64,000 nt of DNA from Betaproteobacteria bacterium RIFCSPLOWO2_02_FULL_63_19 (GCA_001770415.1 MEQX01000069.1:16741-80740); one strand, 5' to 3'; shown: positions 26,766 to 36,303, counted from the stretch's first letter. Notes: generated by a model not told the origin, from the sequence alone. Numbers and translations are program-made.

Positions 26766-27833
26766 ATGGCGAAGATACTGATTGCGGAGGATGAATACGT
26801 CATCGCGAAGGGAATCCAGTCCAAGCTGGAGAGCTGGGGGCACGAGGTGGCCGGGATTGCTGCGTCCGGAGAGCAGGCGATACGCGACGCGAATATCGAT
26901 ACGCCTGATCTGGTGCTGATGGACATAATGCTGAAGGGCGAAATGAACGGAATCGCCGCGGCAGCCAGGATCCGCGAACGGGCCGGCATCCCCGTCATTT
27001 ATGTGACCGCGTATGGAAGTGACGAATCGGTGCGCGAAGCCGCGCTCACCAATCCTTACGGGTTCATCGTCAAGCCCTTCAACGATGAAACGCTACGCAA
27101 TGCCATCAACAGCGGTTTGCTGAAAAAAGAATGCGAGCAAGCGCGTGATCTTCTTGTAAGGCGCCTGGAGTCGTATTCCGGACGGCTGCTTACTGCCAAA
27201 GGAATCGAGCGTAGGCGCATCGCCTATGGACTGCACGAGGAGATGGCCCGCATCTTGGCGGCGCTGAACATGCGAAGATCGTCGTTGAGGACAACGGGTG
27301 GAACGAACGCAGCGGCGCCATTGCGGACGATGGCGACGCTGCTCACGGAGCAAACCGCGGAGCAGGCGCACCGCATGGTCCGGGAGCTGTGTCCGGTACA
27401 ACTGGAGAACCTGGAGCTGTCCGTCGTGCTGCGACTGTACGCCGCAGCACAGGCCGAGCTGGCAGGCTGGAAGGTCCATATCGACGCCCGTGAAGAAGGC
27501 AGACGAGCGCCGCCCAACGTTGAAATCGCCTGTTTCTATGTGTTTCAGGAGGCGCTGGTCAATATCCTGTGTCATGCCAATGCAACCGATGTCGGGATCG
27601 TGCTGCGACGCAACGCCGAGGAACTGGATCTCAAGATAACCGACAATGGTCCCGGCTTCGACCTCCAGAGCGCGCGGCGGAAGGCGGGAGGCAGGACAAA
27701 CGGGCTGCTCGACATGGAGCGGCGGGTGAAATACGCCGGTGGGCGGCTGGAAATAAGTTCCGCCCCGGGCACCGGAACCCGGATAAGGGCGTATTTTTGG
27801 TTGCAGATTGCCGCACCGCGAAGACCGCGCTGA
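26766..27833 (+). CDS. receiver domain fused to a HisKA_3-type histidine kinase
   Basis: A 355-residue cytosolic protein. Residues 1-118 form a receiver with Glu8/Asp9, phosphoacceptor Asp53 (LMDIML), Thr81 and Lys103. A helical linker leads to a NarX/DesK-type dimerisation box (ERRRIAYGLHEEMARIL, His157, with Glu in place of the common Asp after His), then HATPase_c with N-box FQEALVNIL (Asn266), G-box DNGPGF and a last G-box GTGTR. The order receiver then kinase means it can take phosphate from the upstream membrane kinase and control its own kinase activity. No DNA-binding output is seen, so a further response regulator elsewhere is needed. Confidence 0.87.
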   Translation: MAKILIAEDEYVIAKGIQSKLESWGHEVAGIAASGEQAIRDANIDTPDLVLMDIMLKGEMNGIAAAARIRERAGIPVIYVTAYGSDESVREAALTNPYGFIVKPFNDETLRNAINSGLLKKECEQARDLLVRRLESYSGRLLTAKGIERRRIAYGLHEEMARILAALNMRRSSLRTTGGTNAAAPLRTMATLLTEQTAEQAHRMVRELCPVQLENLELSVVLRLYAAAQAELAGWKVHIDAREEGRRAPPNVEIACFYVFQEALVNILCHANATDVGIVLRRNAEELDLKITDNGPGFDLQSARRKAGGRTNGLLDMERRVKYAGGRLEISSAPGTGTRIRAYFWLQIAAPRRPR

Positions 27834-27934
27834 TTTCGGACGGCCATCATCGTCGAAGGATTATCGCGCGCCAACCGCCCGGAACCCGCACCTCGGTCGC
27901 AATGCGTATGCTGGTGTCTTGGATATCGGGCGTG

Positions 27935-28702
27935 CTACTGGCAGCCCGAGGTCGCAAGCCAGGTCGATAGCGGACCCAGGTCAAGCAGTTCATTGGCGGA
28001 AATCGGTCCCAGATAGTAGACGTGGTTATCGACCGACGACGTACCCACGTAGGCATTGGTCTGCGTGTAATGTCGGTAATAGTAGTCCGCGGAGTTGTAC
28101 GCGGTGGTAGCGGACGCGGCAGGAGGCGCGAGCAATTCCGGGTAGGTGCTTTCGGCCCAGTTGAACAGGCAATCGACATTGCTCATGCCGGTCCCGGGGG
28201 TCGAGCGTTCGTAGGAGAATCCGGTCCCGCTGGCCGGCCGCACGGACCAGGACAGGAATTTGATGTCGAGGTAGATGTCGTCGGTTTTCAGGTGCAACAC
28301 CGCGTTGACCCCGACCGTGGCCGGAGGGCCGGGGGGGGATCCGACGCTCTTGGCCCAGGTTTCCCAATTGGTGTAGGTGAGCGAGGCGTAGTTCGCCGTG
28401 GTGCCGGTGGCCCACTCGGTGTCGGCCGGGCTGAGGTTATGGCTGAAGGAGTTTTCCCGCGCGGCGTTGTAGAGACCTTGGCTGCCCCCGCGGGTCAGCC
28501 AGACGTTGGAGGTCAGTCGATCCTGATTGGCCGCCTGTTTCGAATCGGTGCCGTCGGCCTTCGTGAAGACCACCCGCGGACCGGTCCACACCGTGGCCGC
28601 CTGCGTGGCGAGCGGCGCTCCCAGGCAGAGCACCAACAGCCAGACAGGGATTCGCACCGCGTGCCGCCGGACCGGCCGCGAACGTCGGGCAAGGAAAGTC
28701 AT
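27935..28702 (-). CDS. secreted protein with a C-terminal Cys-bounded repeat domain
   Basis: A 255-residue exported protein: a basic N-terminus, a hydrophobic core and cleavage near ATQAA. The C-terminal 85 residues begin VDCLFNWAE and contain YYRHYTQTNAYVG, DNHVYYLGP, ELLDLGPLSTWL and a final Cys. I have seen this Cys-to-Cys tail on many betaproteobacterial exoproteins, attached to different N-terminal domains, but its function is unknown. The N-terminal part (WTGPRVVFTKADGTD) resembles a small beta-sandwich. It is last in a three-gene minus-strand row, 158 bases after the large TAT protein. Confidence 0.7.
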   Translation of the reverse strand: MTFLARRSRPVRRHAVRIPVWLLVLCLGAPLATQAATVWTGPRVVFTKADGTDSKQAANQDRLTSNVWLTRGGSQGLYNAARENSFSHNLSPADTEWATGTTANYASLTYTNWETWAKSVGSPPGPPATVGVNAVLHLKTDDIYLDIKFLSWSVRPASGTGFSYERSTPGTGMSNVDCLFNWAESTYPELLAPPAASATTAYNSADYYYRHYTQTNAYVGTSSVDNHVYYLGPISANELLDLGPLSTWLATSGCQ

Positions 28703-28860
28703 GGTCGTCCCCCTTTGGCACTGAACTGACAGGCAAACAGTTCCTTGGACGAATTATTCCGTCGTATGCGCTCCATCGACAGCGATGTCGGCGCTGTCCG
28801 GCGAGCGTCGCGCAAGTCCGTCCGGAAGCTGAAAGCCGCGAGGGTCGAGCCGCATGCCGC

Positions 28861-31800
28861 TCAGGGCGTGCTGGGCACCCATTCGCTGATCGAGGGTTCG
28901 GTAAGGGCTCCGACCGGTGTGAGCTTTTCGTAGTTCAGGCTGTAGACATTGCGGAACAGATCGACGGTGAGTTTTCCGGCGTTGATCCCGCTGGTGCTGC
29001 TGACGTAATTGCCCTGCGGGCCGTAGATGTCCAGCGTGTAGACGTTGGAGGAATTCACCCACAGAACGTAGATGTACCCCACGAACTCCATCTGCACGTC
29101 GAGGAACGTCGCGCCTGTGCTCGCCGCGCGCAAGGGCATGATCGATGAACCGTTGTTCGAGAAGATGCGCACCGGATTGGCGCCGGTGTCGAACGCCTGA
29201 ATCCGGTTGTTGGTCTGCTCGATCACCAGAATTTCGCCTCTGGGCGTGACCGCCATGCAGGCCGGCCCCTTCAGCAGGCCCTCGCGGGTGCCCGGGCCGG
29301 CATAGGCCTGGGCGAGCGGCGCCGCGCTGTCCGCGACGGGGGTTGACGCGGGAACCAGCACCTCGAATTTCGCCAGTGCCGTATTGATGCTGATGAGCTT
29401 GCCGGTGGGATGGATCAGGAACGCGTCAGAGGCGAAGTTGAATTTGCCCACGGCAAGATTCGAATTGGGCAGGTCGATCGCCGGCGGCACGTCCACCTTG
29501 CTCAGCGTAATGCGTCGCACGATATTGCTGCCGCCGGAAGTATCGATGTAGAAATTCCGGCTGGTCGGGCTCGATCGGCTGTAGGCAAGCCGCGCCGGCG
29601 TGAGAAAGCCGCCGCCCGAGGTCTTGTAGCCGCTCTCGGGCGTCGCGGTAAACGATAGATTCGCGAACTGATACAACTGGCCGCCTGCCCCGGAGGCGAA
29701 ATCGGTCACCCCCGCGCTCGAGGCCTTCCACGCGTAGCCGATCGCACCGAACGGCTCGCTCAACGTGATGCCGACCAACTCGCACAGGTTACCCGGGGCG
29801 TTGGCGCAGACAGCGGGTTGCACCGTCGGTGCCGTCGGAGTCGCCTGCCAGACATGCTTGCCCGAGCCGTCTAGAACGATTTTCTGCTTGTGTCCGTAGG
29901 TGGTATTGCTCGTGAGCGGCACTCGGGATTCCGTGATCGTGATCGAAGCCGTGTCGACAGTGTTGTCGATCGGACCCGTGGTCCCGGTTCCTGCAAGCCA
30001 GCCATCGTTCGAGTAGAAGCACACCGACACGTTGACCTTGCCGCCGAGTGGTATTCCTTTGAACGCATGGCTGAGCGGTGCGGTCGTTGTCCCCGCCGGC
30101 ATCGGGATGATGCCGGAGTCGCGCGGCGAACTGCCGTCGCAAACCGCCGCGAGCCGGTAATGCGTCGCGGTCGCGGGAAATCCCGCCACATCGAGCGGAT
30201 CGTGGCTGATGCTGACGGTCAGATCATGCGTCGAACTCACTTCCGTCACGTAGGTCCACGGGGATTGGGCAACCTCGGCACTGGTCTCGGCGATCGTCGC
30301 AATCAGTCCCAGGGCGGCGACGGCCTGCAGCGCCACGCCTATGCCGAAGGGCAGCGTGTCCTCCGCGACGCCTTCGGCCTCGCCTGCCGCGAGGCTTGCC
30401 TGGACTTCGGCCCAGAATGCCGGCGCGGCTTTGACCATCGTGAAGAACACCGGCGCGCCGAGCGTCTTGAACACGGCGGGATCATTGTAGAAGCCGGCCA
30501 GCGCGGTATCGACGATCGCCTGCATGAATATCTGCGCGGTGCCGATCAGTAGTTTGGTCGCGGTGGTCATCTTGGCGGCAAATGCCGGAAACGCGGCCGT
30601 TGCCGCCAGCGCGAGAAACAGCCCCGGAAGTGCAAGGTCGACGACCACGGTCATCACCTCGCCGGGGCGCGTCGTTTCGGGATAGCTGTTGGTTCCGCTC
30701 CCCAGACCGCCCGACAGAATCTGAATCGACGCCGCGCTTTCGGGCACCCGTACGGTGAATGACCAGTGGTTCTCCGCCACAACCGGTATTTCCGGAAACG
30801 GTATTCCCATGACTGCGAACGGTTGGTTCAGCAATGTCAGAAAACCGTCGTAGGTTCCGTTGAAGCCGGTCGAAAACTGCCCGTGGATGTCGGCGGGCAG
30901 CTCCGCGAGCGCGATGGGCCTGCCGTCGCCGTCGAGAAAGCGGACATAGAGTCCCAGATAACGCAGCCACGTGTTGTAAACGGTGAAGCTGAGCGTGCGC
31001 GAGAGCGCGTTGGTCGCAGTGTCGAGGCTCGATGTCCCCGTGACATCGGTGACGCGGTACCCGTTGCCCGAGGACAGATCGCGTGGCGTCCAGGTCACGC
31101 CAGGTGGCGACGCCGCGAACGACGCCGGGCGCGCGCTGGGCGTCGCGACGGATGCGGGCGGCGCGGCGCTGTTGACGACCCATAGCTTGCCTTTCAGCAC
31201 CTGATTGTCCCGGGTATTGGTTTGCATGCCGGCAACGTTCCCGCCGAGCACCGGGTCATTCTTGATCTTGGGCAGAATGCTTTGGATCGCGGCACCGGTG
31301 AGGCGCAGGGTTTCCTCGGAGTGGTGGGTGAAATACAGCTTGTGGCCATTGGACGCGAGCTTGGGCTGGCCGGTGTCGGGGTCGATGCACGGGACCTGCG
31401 TGGCCCAGCCGCCTGTCTCCGTGGCCGGACCCTGGCGGTACAGCGACTGCGCCAGCGCGAGGATGTTGGCGTCGGCGCAGACGATGACCTGCTGCACGTA
31501 GCTCAGCGTGGCCGCATCGAACGAACAGATCTCGGGATGGTTGCAGACCAGCGACACGGCGTGATCAAAATAGCTCTTGTAGCGCAGGTAGATGCCGCCC
31601 GCGCAGTATCCGCCGGACGTTGTCGGGAGTTCCCGCTGCCGCATTGCCGGCGCCGCTGGGCCCACGCAGGTACTGAACTCTCCGAGGAACGTACCGTCGC
31701 CGGCGCTCGCGCAGGATATCGCCAGCGCCTGGCTTACATTCGCGGCAGCGGTTGAAGGCACGTGGTAGAACATGCCGTGCATCGACCAAGCGGTTGCGCT

Positions 31801-32190
31801 TCCCGCTTTGGGCATTCCTTTCACGTACAGCAGCTGCGGGCCGTTCGCTGGCAGTGGGATGTTCTGCGCGCCGTGGGTGATGTTCGCGTCGCTGATCTGG
31901 GCGAGTCCCGGTTCAGCCGACTTCAGCGCCGCGAGCTGTGCATCGGTGATGGCCGATACCGGATGATGCTTCGTGCCCGCCACCAGAAAGAAGTTCGTGT
32001 TCGGGTCGGCGTTGGAAAGGTCGAAATAGTAGTCGCGCCACTCGGCGCTGGTCTCGGCCCGCGGATCGCTGCCGATGATGCCGCAGCTCGCGAGCCACGG
32101 ACCGACGCCGGCGATCAGGCCGGTGCCTGCGGCCTGCTTGAGGAAACGCCGGCGCTGCGGCCTGTAAGGATCGTTCCGGTTCCGCATCAT
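28861..32190 (-). CDS. large TAT-exported lipoprotein with a C-terminal NHL-like propeller
   Basis: A 1,109-residue protein of no known family. The start at 32190 has GAGGGAAG upstream. It gives a twin-arginine signal (RRRFLKQAAG) followed by a lipobox (PWLASC), so the protein is exported folded and lipid-anchored. Residues 40-400 form a Cys-containing domain; a hydrophobic, helical middle (LALPGLFLALAATAAF, GVALQAVAALGLIATIAE) at about 570-680 is unusual for a soluble protein. The end has NHL-like propeller sequence (KGPACMAVTPRGEILVIEQTNNRIQAFD). It lies 55 bases after the pentapeptide gene and is likely co-transcribed. TAT export suggests a folded or cofactor-bearing domain. Confidence 0.7.
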   Translation of the reverse strand: MMRNRNDPYRPQRRRFLKQAAGTGLIAGVGPWLASCGIIGSDPRAETSAEWRDYYFDLSNADPNTNFFLVAGTKHHPVSAITDAQLAALKSAEPGLAQISDANITHGAQNIPLPANGPQLLYVKGMPKAGSATAWSMHGMFYHVPSTAAANVSQALAISCASAGDGTFLGEFSTCVGPAAPAMRQRELPTTSGGYCAGGIYLRYKSYFDHAVSLVCNHPEICSFDAATLSYVQQVIVCADANILALAQSLYRQGPATETGGWATQVPCIDPDTGQPKLASNGHKLYFTHHSEETLRLTGAAIQSILPKIKNDPVLGGNVAGMQTNTRDNQVLKGKLWVVNSAAPPASVATPSARPASFAASPPGVTWTPRDLSSGNGYRVTDVTGTSSLDTATNALSRTLSFTVYNTWLRYLGLYVRFLDGDGRPIALAELPADIHGQFSTGFNGTYDGFLTLLNQPFAVMGIPFPEIPVVAENHWSFTVRVPESAASIQILSGGLGSGTNSYPETTRPGEVMTVVVDLALPGLFLALAATAAFPAFAAKMTTATKLLIGTAQIFMQAIVDTALAGFYNDPAVFKTLGAPVFFTMVKAAPAFWAEVQASLAAGEAEGVAEDTLPFGIGVALQAVAALGLIATIAETSAEVAQSPWTYVTEVSSTHDLTVSISHDPLDVAGFPATATHYRLAAVCDGSSPRDSGIIPMPAGTTTAPLSHAFKGIPLGGKVNVSVCFYSNDGWLAGTGTTGPIDNTVDTASITITESRVPLTSNTTYGHKQKIVLDGSGKHVWQATPTAPTVQPAVCANAPGNLCELVGITLSEPFGAIGYAWKASSAGVTDFASGAGGQLYQFANLSFTATPESGYKTSGGGFLTPARLAYSRSSPTSRNFYIDTSGGSNIVRRITLSKVDVPPAIDLPNSNLAVGKFNFASDAFLIHPTGKLISINTALAKFEVLVPASTPVADSAAPLAQAYAGPGTREGLLKGPACMAVTPRGEILVIEQTNNRIQAFDTGANPVRIFSNNGSSIMPLRAASTGATFLDVQMEFVGYIYVLWVNSSNVYTLDIYGPQGNYVSSTSGINAGKLTVDLFRNVYSLNYEKLTPVGALTEPSISEWVPSTP

Positions 32191-32245
32191 GTCTTCCCTC
32201 CGTTTCGCACAGCGTTTCCCATTGATCGCGCCTCGCGGTCGGCTT

Positions 32246-35062
32246 TTACCAGCAGGTGTTGAGCGGCACGGCGAAGCCGTCGCACAGCGGGTTGACCGTG
32301 CAGCTCGAATTGGTGTGGCTCGAATTTGCGAGCGGCGTGATCGGCGAGATCCAGGCCGCATCGCTGCACGGCCCGGCAGCGCCGTTCGGGCAGCCGTTGC
32401 TCGCGTCCGTTGCCGGACGGTGCGCGCTCGCGTACACGTACTGAATGCAGGTCGGCGCGAACTGCGTGCCGGCGACGCACGCGCCGCTCGCGTTGGCGAC
32501 CGTCAGTCCCGGAAAGCCCGTGTATTCGTTGTTCAGGTTGGTCTGGATGCAACTCGCGCTGGGGTCGCTATCGACGTACGCGCTGGTGAAATTCGCGTTC
32601 TGCACCTGGGCGTTGGTGAAGTCCGCGCCCTGCAGGAAGGCGAAGCTGAAATCGGTCGCGGCGCCGGTGGCCGCATTGCGATTGAGGTTGGCGTCCCTGA
32701 ACGAGGTGCCAAAGAGCAGGGCGCCGGAGAAGCTCGCGCCGTTGGCGCGGGTGCCACTCATGTCCACGCCGGCCAGGTAGGCGTTGGCGAAGCGGGTGCT
32801 GTCCATGCTCGCGCGGTAGGCGCTCGCGCAGGTGGGCTTGGCGTAGGTGTCGCACGCCGGTTGGCAGGACTGTGGCGTTGCGCTGTAGAAGCTCGCATAG
32901 CTGAAATCCGAACCATCGAGGTTGGCGCCGGACAGGTTGGCATTCTTCAAGTGGGCGCCCGAGAGGCTGGCCGCAACGCCCAAGTTGCTCGCGTTGAGCG
33001 TCGCGTGGCACAGGTTCGCGGATTCGAGGTTGGCGTAATTCAGCTTCGCGCCCTGCAGCGTCGCGAAGCGCAGGTCGGCGTTGCTCAGGTTCGAATTCGA
33101 CAACTGCGCGCCCGTCAGGTTGGCGTGCTGCAGCTTGACGCCTGCGGACAGATCGAGCTTCTGCATATCGACACCGGCCAGGTTGCAGTATTCGCAGCGG
33201 TCGGTTTGAGTCAGAATGGTTACCGAATCCGTGCCTAGGCGGATGGAACCCGGCGCGAAATTGGCGTCGGCGAAACGTACACAGCCCGACTGGTTGAATA
33301 GGTGTGAGGTGCCTTGGTATTCGTAGCCGGTGTAGACCGTTGCAGTGGTTTGCGGGCCAAGTTGTAGCGAGTTCATGAATCCGCCGAGAATGGACAACTG
33401 GTCGATCGGGACCGTGGGTTGCGGATAGGGCAGGCTGATGCCTTCTGAAACCATCGCCGCGCCGGTGCAATTGGCGCCGGAGAACATCGCCATTTCGCCG
33501 ACTGCCAGCTTCCAGGCTCCGCCCGAATCGGCCATGGAGGCGGGCATGCCATTCGGAAAATAGCGAAAACCTACGCGTATCTCAGGCGGCTGATAAAATC
33601 CCCATATCCCGACGTCGTACGCACTCGTGAGTTGAGTCAGGAGTGCAGGCGACAGCCCATAAATTATCTGGGACGAAAGCAGTTGGATGCTGTTGTCCGA
33701 GGGATTCGACGTCCTGTCCGAGTAGCTCGCGATCGACAGTGTGATCGGCGTGAACTGGCCGGCGTCGGCGATCTGCGACTGCGCAGGATTGCTCGGGTTG
33801 AACGCCAGCGGTGCGACCCAGAGCGGCTCCGGCCAGGGCTGCGAGACTTCGAGCGATACTCTGCCCCCGCGGTAGGTTTGATAGTCCAGCGCATAGGTAT
33901 GATGCTGCGGATCGACAGATTTGCCGGAGCCATCTGAGGCCGGCGAGGTGGTGCAGTAGTACGGCAGTCCGAAAGTACTGAGCGATCCGTCGCCGTATCG
34001 CGTGACCTCGAAAAAGTTCGCGGCATCGAACAGGTAGCGCGTCCGCGTCGTACTGTCCCACGGCCAGAAGTAGGGAGAAATCTGGGCGACTGGCTGGATC
34101 TGGCCCCTGCACCCGAATGCGACCCGGTATCCTGAAGTCGGGTCCACGTTCCCGCCGATATCATTGGCGCCGGTGAAACTCAGATAATTGCCGCTGCGCG
34201 TGTCATACACGGCCCAGTATTCCGGGTGGCTCGGGTCGGAGGCGGCTCGCACGCGCGGTGCGGCCGCACGCGCGGAGGCGAGCATCGGGACAGGGGGCGG
34301 CGCTGCGTGATGTACGAAGATCGTTCGCTTCGATCCCGAACCGCCGTAGGTGTGCCGCATGGTGTAGATGCCTGTGCTTGCGCCGAAATCGATGCAGGGG
34401 GCGCCCGCTTTCAGGCTGAACACCTCTTGGCCGGCGGCATCGAGCAGCTGCAGCGTGTCCGCGCCTACGTCCTGCGCGTCCATGCAGAACTTGTACGTCT
34501 TGGTGGCAAGCTGCAGCGGAAAGCTCTGCGTGCCGGTTTCCGGCGCTGACCGCAGAACAACATGATGGGATTCGGTTGCGACCAGGCTGGAATTGGCCTT
34601 GAAATCCTTCAGCGTCAGCGCCGACAGCTCCTGCAGCACGGTTTCCCAGGCCCAGGAATCGCCGCTCAGGTGCAGTACGACGTCGCCGTAGACCCTGGTG
34701 TCGATGTGCAGCCGGGATATCCTGATCCTCGCGTCGGCGGGGCGCCAGTCGGACGTGATGGTCGCGTTCACCGGGCTCAACAGCGCCGCCTTCAGGAAAT
34801 CTTCACGCGTCACCGAGCGCCGGAGGCCGACCGATTCAACATTCCAGCGGCCGCTTTTTCGCAACAGCAGCACGACGTCGGGATAGACCTGGTCGCCCAC
34901 CTGCAGGCCCGGAAGCGCAAGGCGCTCCGCATCGCTCTGGAACGTCAGGATGGAGTCCGCGATCGGCGGCGAAGAGTACGTCCCTGACGAGCCTGTAAAG
35001 CCGCAGGAAGCGACGTAAAGGGTGATCGCTGCAATGAGCAGCCCGGGCGCGGTTTTCGGCAT
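32246..35062 (-). CDS. pentapeptide-repeat lipoprotein, multidomain
   Basis: A 938-residue surface-type lipoprotein. The ATG at 35062 has AGGAGG at ideal distance; one 6 bases upstream overlaps that site. The signal ends in a lipobox (LYVASCG). Residues 40-150 hold two copies of a short unit: VYPDVVLLL with GRW, then VYGDVVLHL with SWAW. Residues about 555-640 (MAMFSGANCTG ... TVYTGYEYQGTSHLF) look like a beta/gamma-crystallin Greek key. From about 645 to 820 come pentapeptide repeats (A-N-L-S/T pattern, for example LQHANLTGAQLSNSNLSNADL), interrupted by a Cys-rich insert near 735. The C-terminus has many Cys residues, implying disulfides. First gene of the minus-strand row; a strong hairpin lies upstream. 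Confidence 0.78.
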   Translation of the reverse strand: MPKTAPGLLIAAITLYVASCGFTGSSGTYSSPPIADSILTFQSDAERLALPGLQVGDQVYPDVVLLLRKSGRWNVESVGLRRSVTREDFLKAALLSPVNATITSDWRPADARIRISRLHIDTRVYGDVVLHLSGDSWAWETVLQELSALTLKDFKANSSLVATESHHVVLRSAPETGTQSFPLQLATKTYKFCMDAQDVGADTLQLLDAAGQEVFSLKAGAPCIDFGASTGIYTMRHTYGGSGSKRTIFVHHAAPPPVPMLASARAAAPRVRAASDPSHPEYWAVYDTRSGNYLSFTGANDIGGNVDPTSGYRVAFGCRGQIQPVAQISPYFWPWDSTTRTRYLFDAANFFEVTRYGDGSLSTFGLPYYCTTSPASDGSGKSVDPQHHTYALDYQTYRGGRVSLEVSQPWPEPLWVAPLAFNPSNPAQSQIADAGQFTPITLSIASYSDRTSNPSDNSIQLLSSQIIYGLSPALLTQLTSAYDVGIWGFYQPPEIRVGFRYFPNGMPASMADSGGAWKLAVGEMAMFSGANCTGAAMVSEGISLPYPQPTVPIDQLSILGGFMNSLQLGPQTTATVYTGYEYQGTSHLFNQSGCVRFADANFAPGSIRLGTDSVTILTQTDRCEYCNLAGVDMQKLDLSAGVKLQHANLTGAQLSNSNLSNADLRFATLQGAKLNYANLESANLCHATLNASNLGVAASLSGAHLKNANLSGANLDGSDFSYASFYSATPQSCQPACDTYAKPTCASAYRASMDSTRFANAYLAGVDMSGTRANGASFSGALLFGTSFRDANLNRNAATGAATDFSFAFLQGADFTNAQVQNANFTSAYVDSDPSASCIQTNLNNEYTGFPGLTVANASGACVAGTQFAPTCIQYVYASAHRPATDASNGCPNGAAGPCSDAAWISPITPLANSSHTNSSCTVNPLCDGFAVPLNTCW

Positions 35063-35161
35063 GTCCATCCTCCTGGCAAGAAGCTCATGCCCGAACGTTC
35101 CCGTCTGCGCGGGGTACCTCCGAATATCACTAGCACGTCTATTGCGCCGCTTTCTTGTCGT

Positions 35162-35193
35162 TAGCGTGGAATCGTCCGTTCGATTCCACGCTA
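35162..35193. repeat. perfect 13-base inverted repeat
   Basis: TAGCGTGGAATCG (35162-35174) and its exact complement (35181-35193) surround a six-base loop. It sits between the stop of the NMT1-type gene and the start of the pentapeptide gene, both on the minus strand. There is no T-run on either strand. It may be a terminator of another kind, a processed RNA end or an operator for the secreted-protein row. Confidence 0.55.
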
Positions 35194-35340
35194 TTATCCC
35201 GCGGCGGATCGTCTTATTGCGCGATCCTGCATGCTGCGAAGCAGGGGTCGCTTTATCCGATGGCTACCTTACTCCCCTCGAACGCGTGGCACAATGGTTT
35301 GAGCGCCCGGACGGCGCCGGATCGCTCGATCCAATTCCGT

Positions 35341-36303
35341 TCAGGCATGGCGCGCCGACACTCGAGTCGGTGCCGGCGACGATGCGTGCGACCCGGCAAG
35401 AATGTCCGGCTGGAAGCGAAGATCGAGGAAATCCGTCGCCTGTATGCCATCGCGGATGCCGCCGAGTTCGCGCTGCAATGCGACCGAGCGCTCGAATCCG
35501 GGCATGTCGATCCGGCAGTCGAGCTGGAAATGCGGCCGCTCGCGCTCGACCGCGCGCCGCGCCGCCGCCTCGGTGGTGCGGTACTGGCGCGCGGCGAAGG
35601 CGACCCATTCATCGACATGGTCGACCGCGTAATGCGCAGAGCGCTGCGCGCCGCGCAGCACCGCGCGGATCAGCTCCGGATCGCGCGCGATCAGCTCGTT
35701 GCGGGCGACGCGGACGATCCACTGATAGTCCGGCAGGTAGGGCTCGACGAAGGCCGGGGTCCAGTAGTTCAGCAACCCGCGCTCCTCGCCGATGGCGATA
35801 TTGGGTTCGCTGACCAGGCACGCGTCGATCCTGCCGTCGGCGAGGAAATCGATCACGCGCGGGTAGTCGTCGAGCAGCGGCACGAAGGTGACATCGGTGT
35901 CCGGGTTCAGGCCCTCGCAGATCAGGATCCGGCGCATGATCCAGTCGGGGCAGCTGCCCAGGCCGAGCATACCGATGCGCCTGCCCTTCAGTGCCTGATA
36001 GTCTTTAACCGGAATGTCCTTGGCCGCGCCGAAGAACATGTGCGCCTTCTGGCGGCAGCCGCTGGCGACGATGCGGAACGCCTTGCCGGCGGCGATGGCG
36101 TTGATCGCCGGCGGCGACCCCATTTCGCCGATCTCCAGCGCGCCGCTGTCGTAAGCGGCGGCGATCTCAGGTCCGCCGAACACCACTCTGACCGAAAGAT
36201 CGAGCCCTTCGTCCTCGAAGAAACCTCTTTCGATGCCGATGCGCAGCGCGACCGCGCATTTGTCGGTGGGCGTGCCGTAGACCACTTTGCACAACCCGGG
36301 CAT
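35341..36303 (-). CDS. NMT1/THI5-like substrate-binding protein (orphan)
   Basis: A 320-residue periplasmic-binding-fold protein of the NMT1/SsuA-like class. Fold markers include IGIERGFFEDEGLDLSV, the EIGEMGSPPAINAIAAGK segment, LKGRRIGMLGLGS at the second lobe and DFLADGRIDACLVSEPN. There is no recognisable signal peptide: the ATG at 36303, the only one with AGGAG at the right distance, leads straight into VVYGTPTDK. ABC permease and ATPase genes are absent. It may thus be a cytosolic enzyme or sensor of this fold, such as the 4,5-dihydroxyphthalate decarboxylase-like proteins, rather than a transporter part. Confidence 0.75.
   Translation of the reverse strand: MPGLCKVVYGTPTDKCAVALRIGIERGFFEDEGLDLSVRVVFGGPEIAAAYDSGALEIGEMGSPPAINAIAAGKAFRIVASGCRQKAHMFFGAAKDIPVKDYQALKGRRIGMLGLGSCPDWIMRRILICEGLNPDTDVTFVPLLDDYPRVIDFLADGRIDACLVSEPNIAIGEERGLLNYWTPAFVEPYLPDYQWIVRVARNELIARDPELIRAVLRGAQRSAHYAVDHVDEWVAFAARQYRTTEAAARRAVERERPHFQLDCRIDMPGFERSVALQRELGGIRDGIQATDFLDLRFQPDILAGSHASSPAPTRVSARHA

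Noticed and set aside
32190-32361. N-terminal extension of the TAT lipoprotein by 57 residues
   Set aside because: The extension is Arg-rich shadow sequence inside the pentapeptide gene and would bury the twin-arginine signal; the ATG at 32190 has the ribosome site.
32560-33170. Short-period repeats that could suggest a CRISPR or minisatellite
   Set aside because: The periodicity is 15 bases and reflects pentapeptide codons in frame; there are no spacers or constant repeats.
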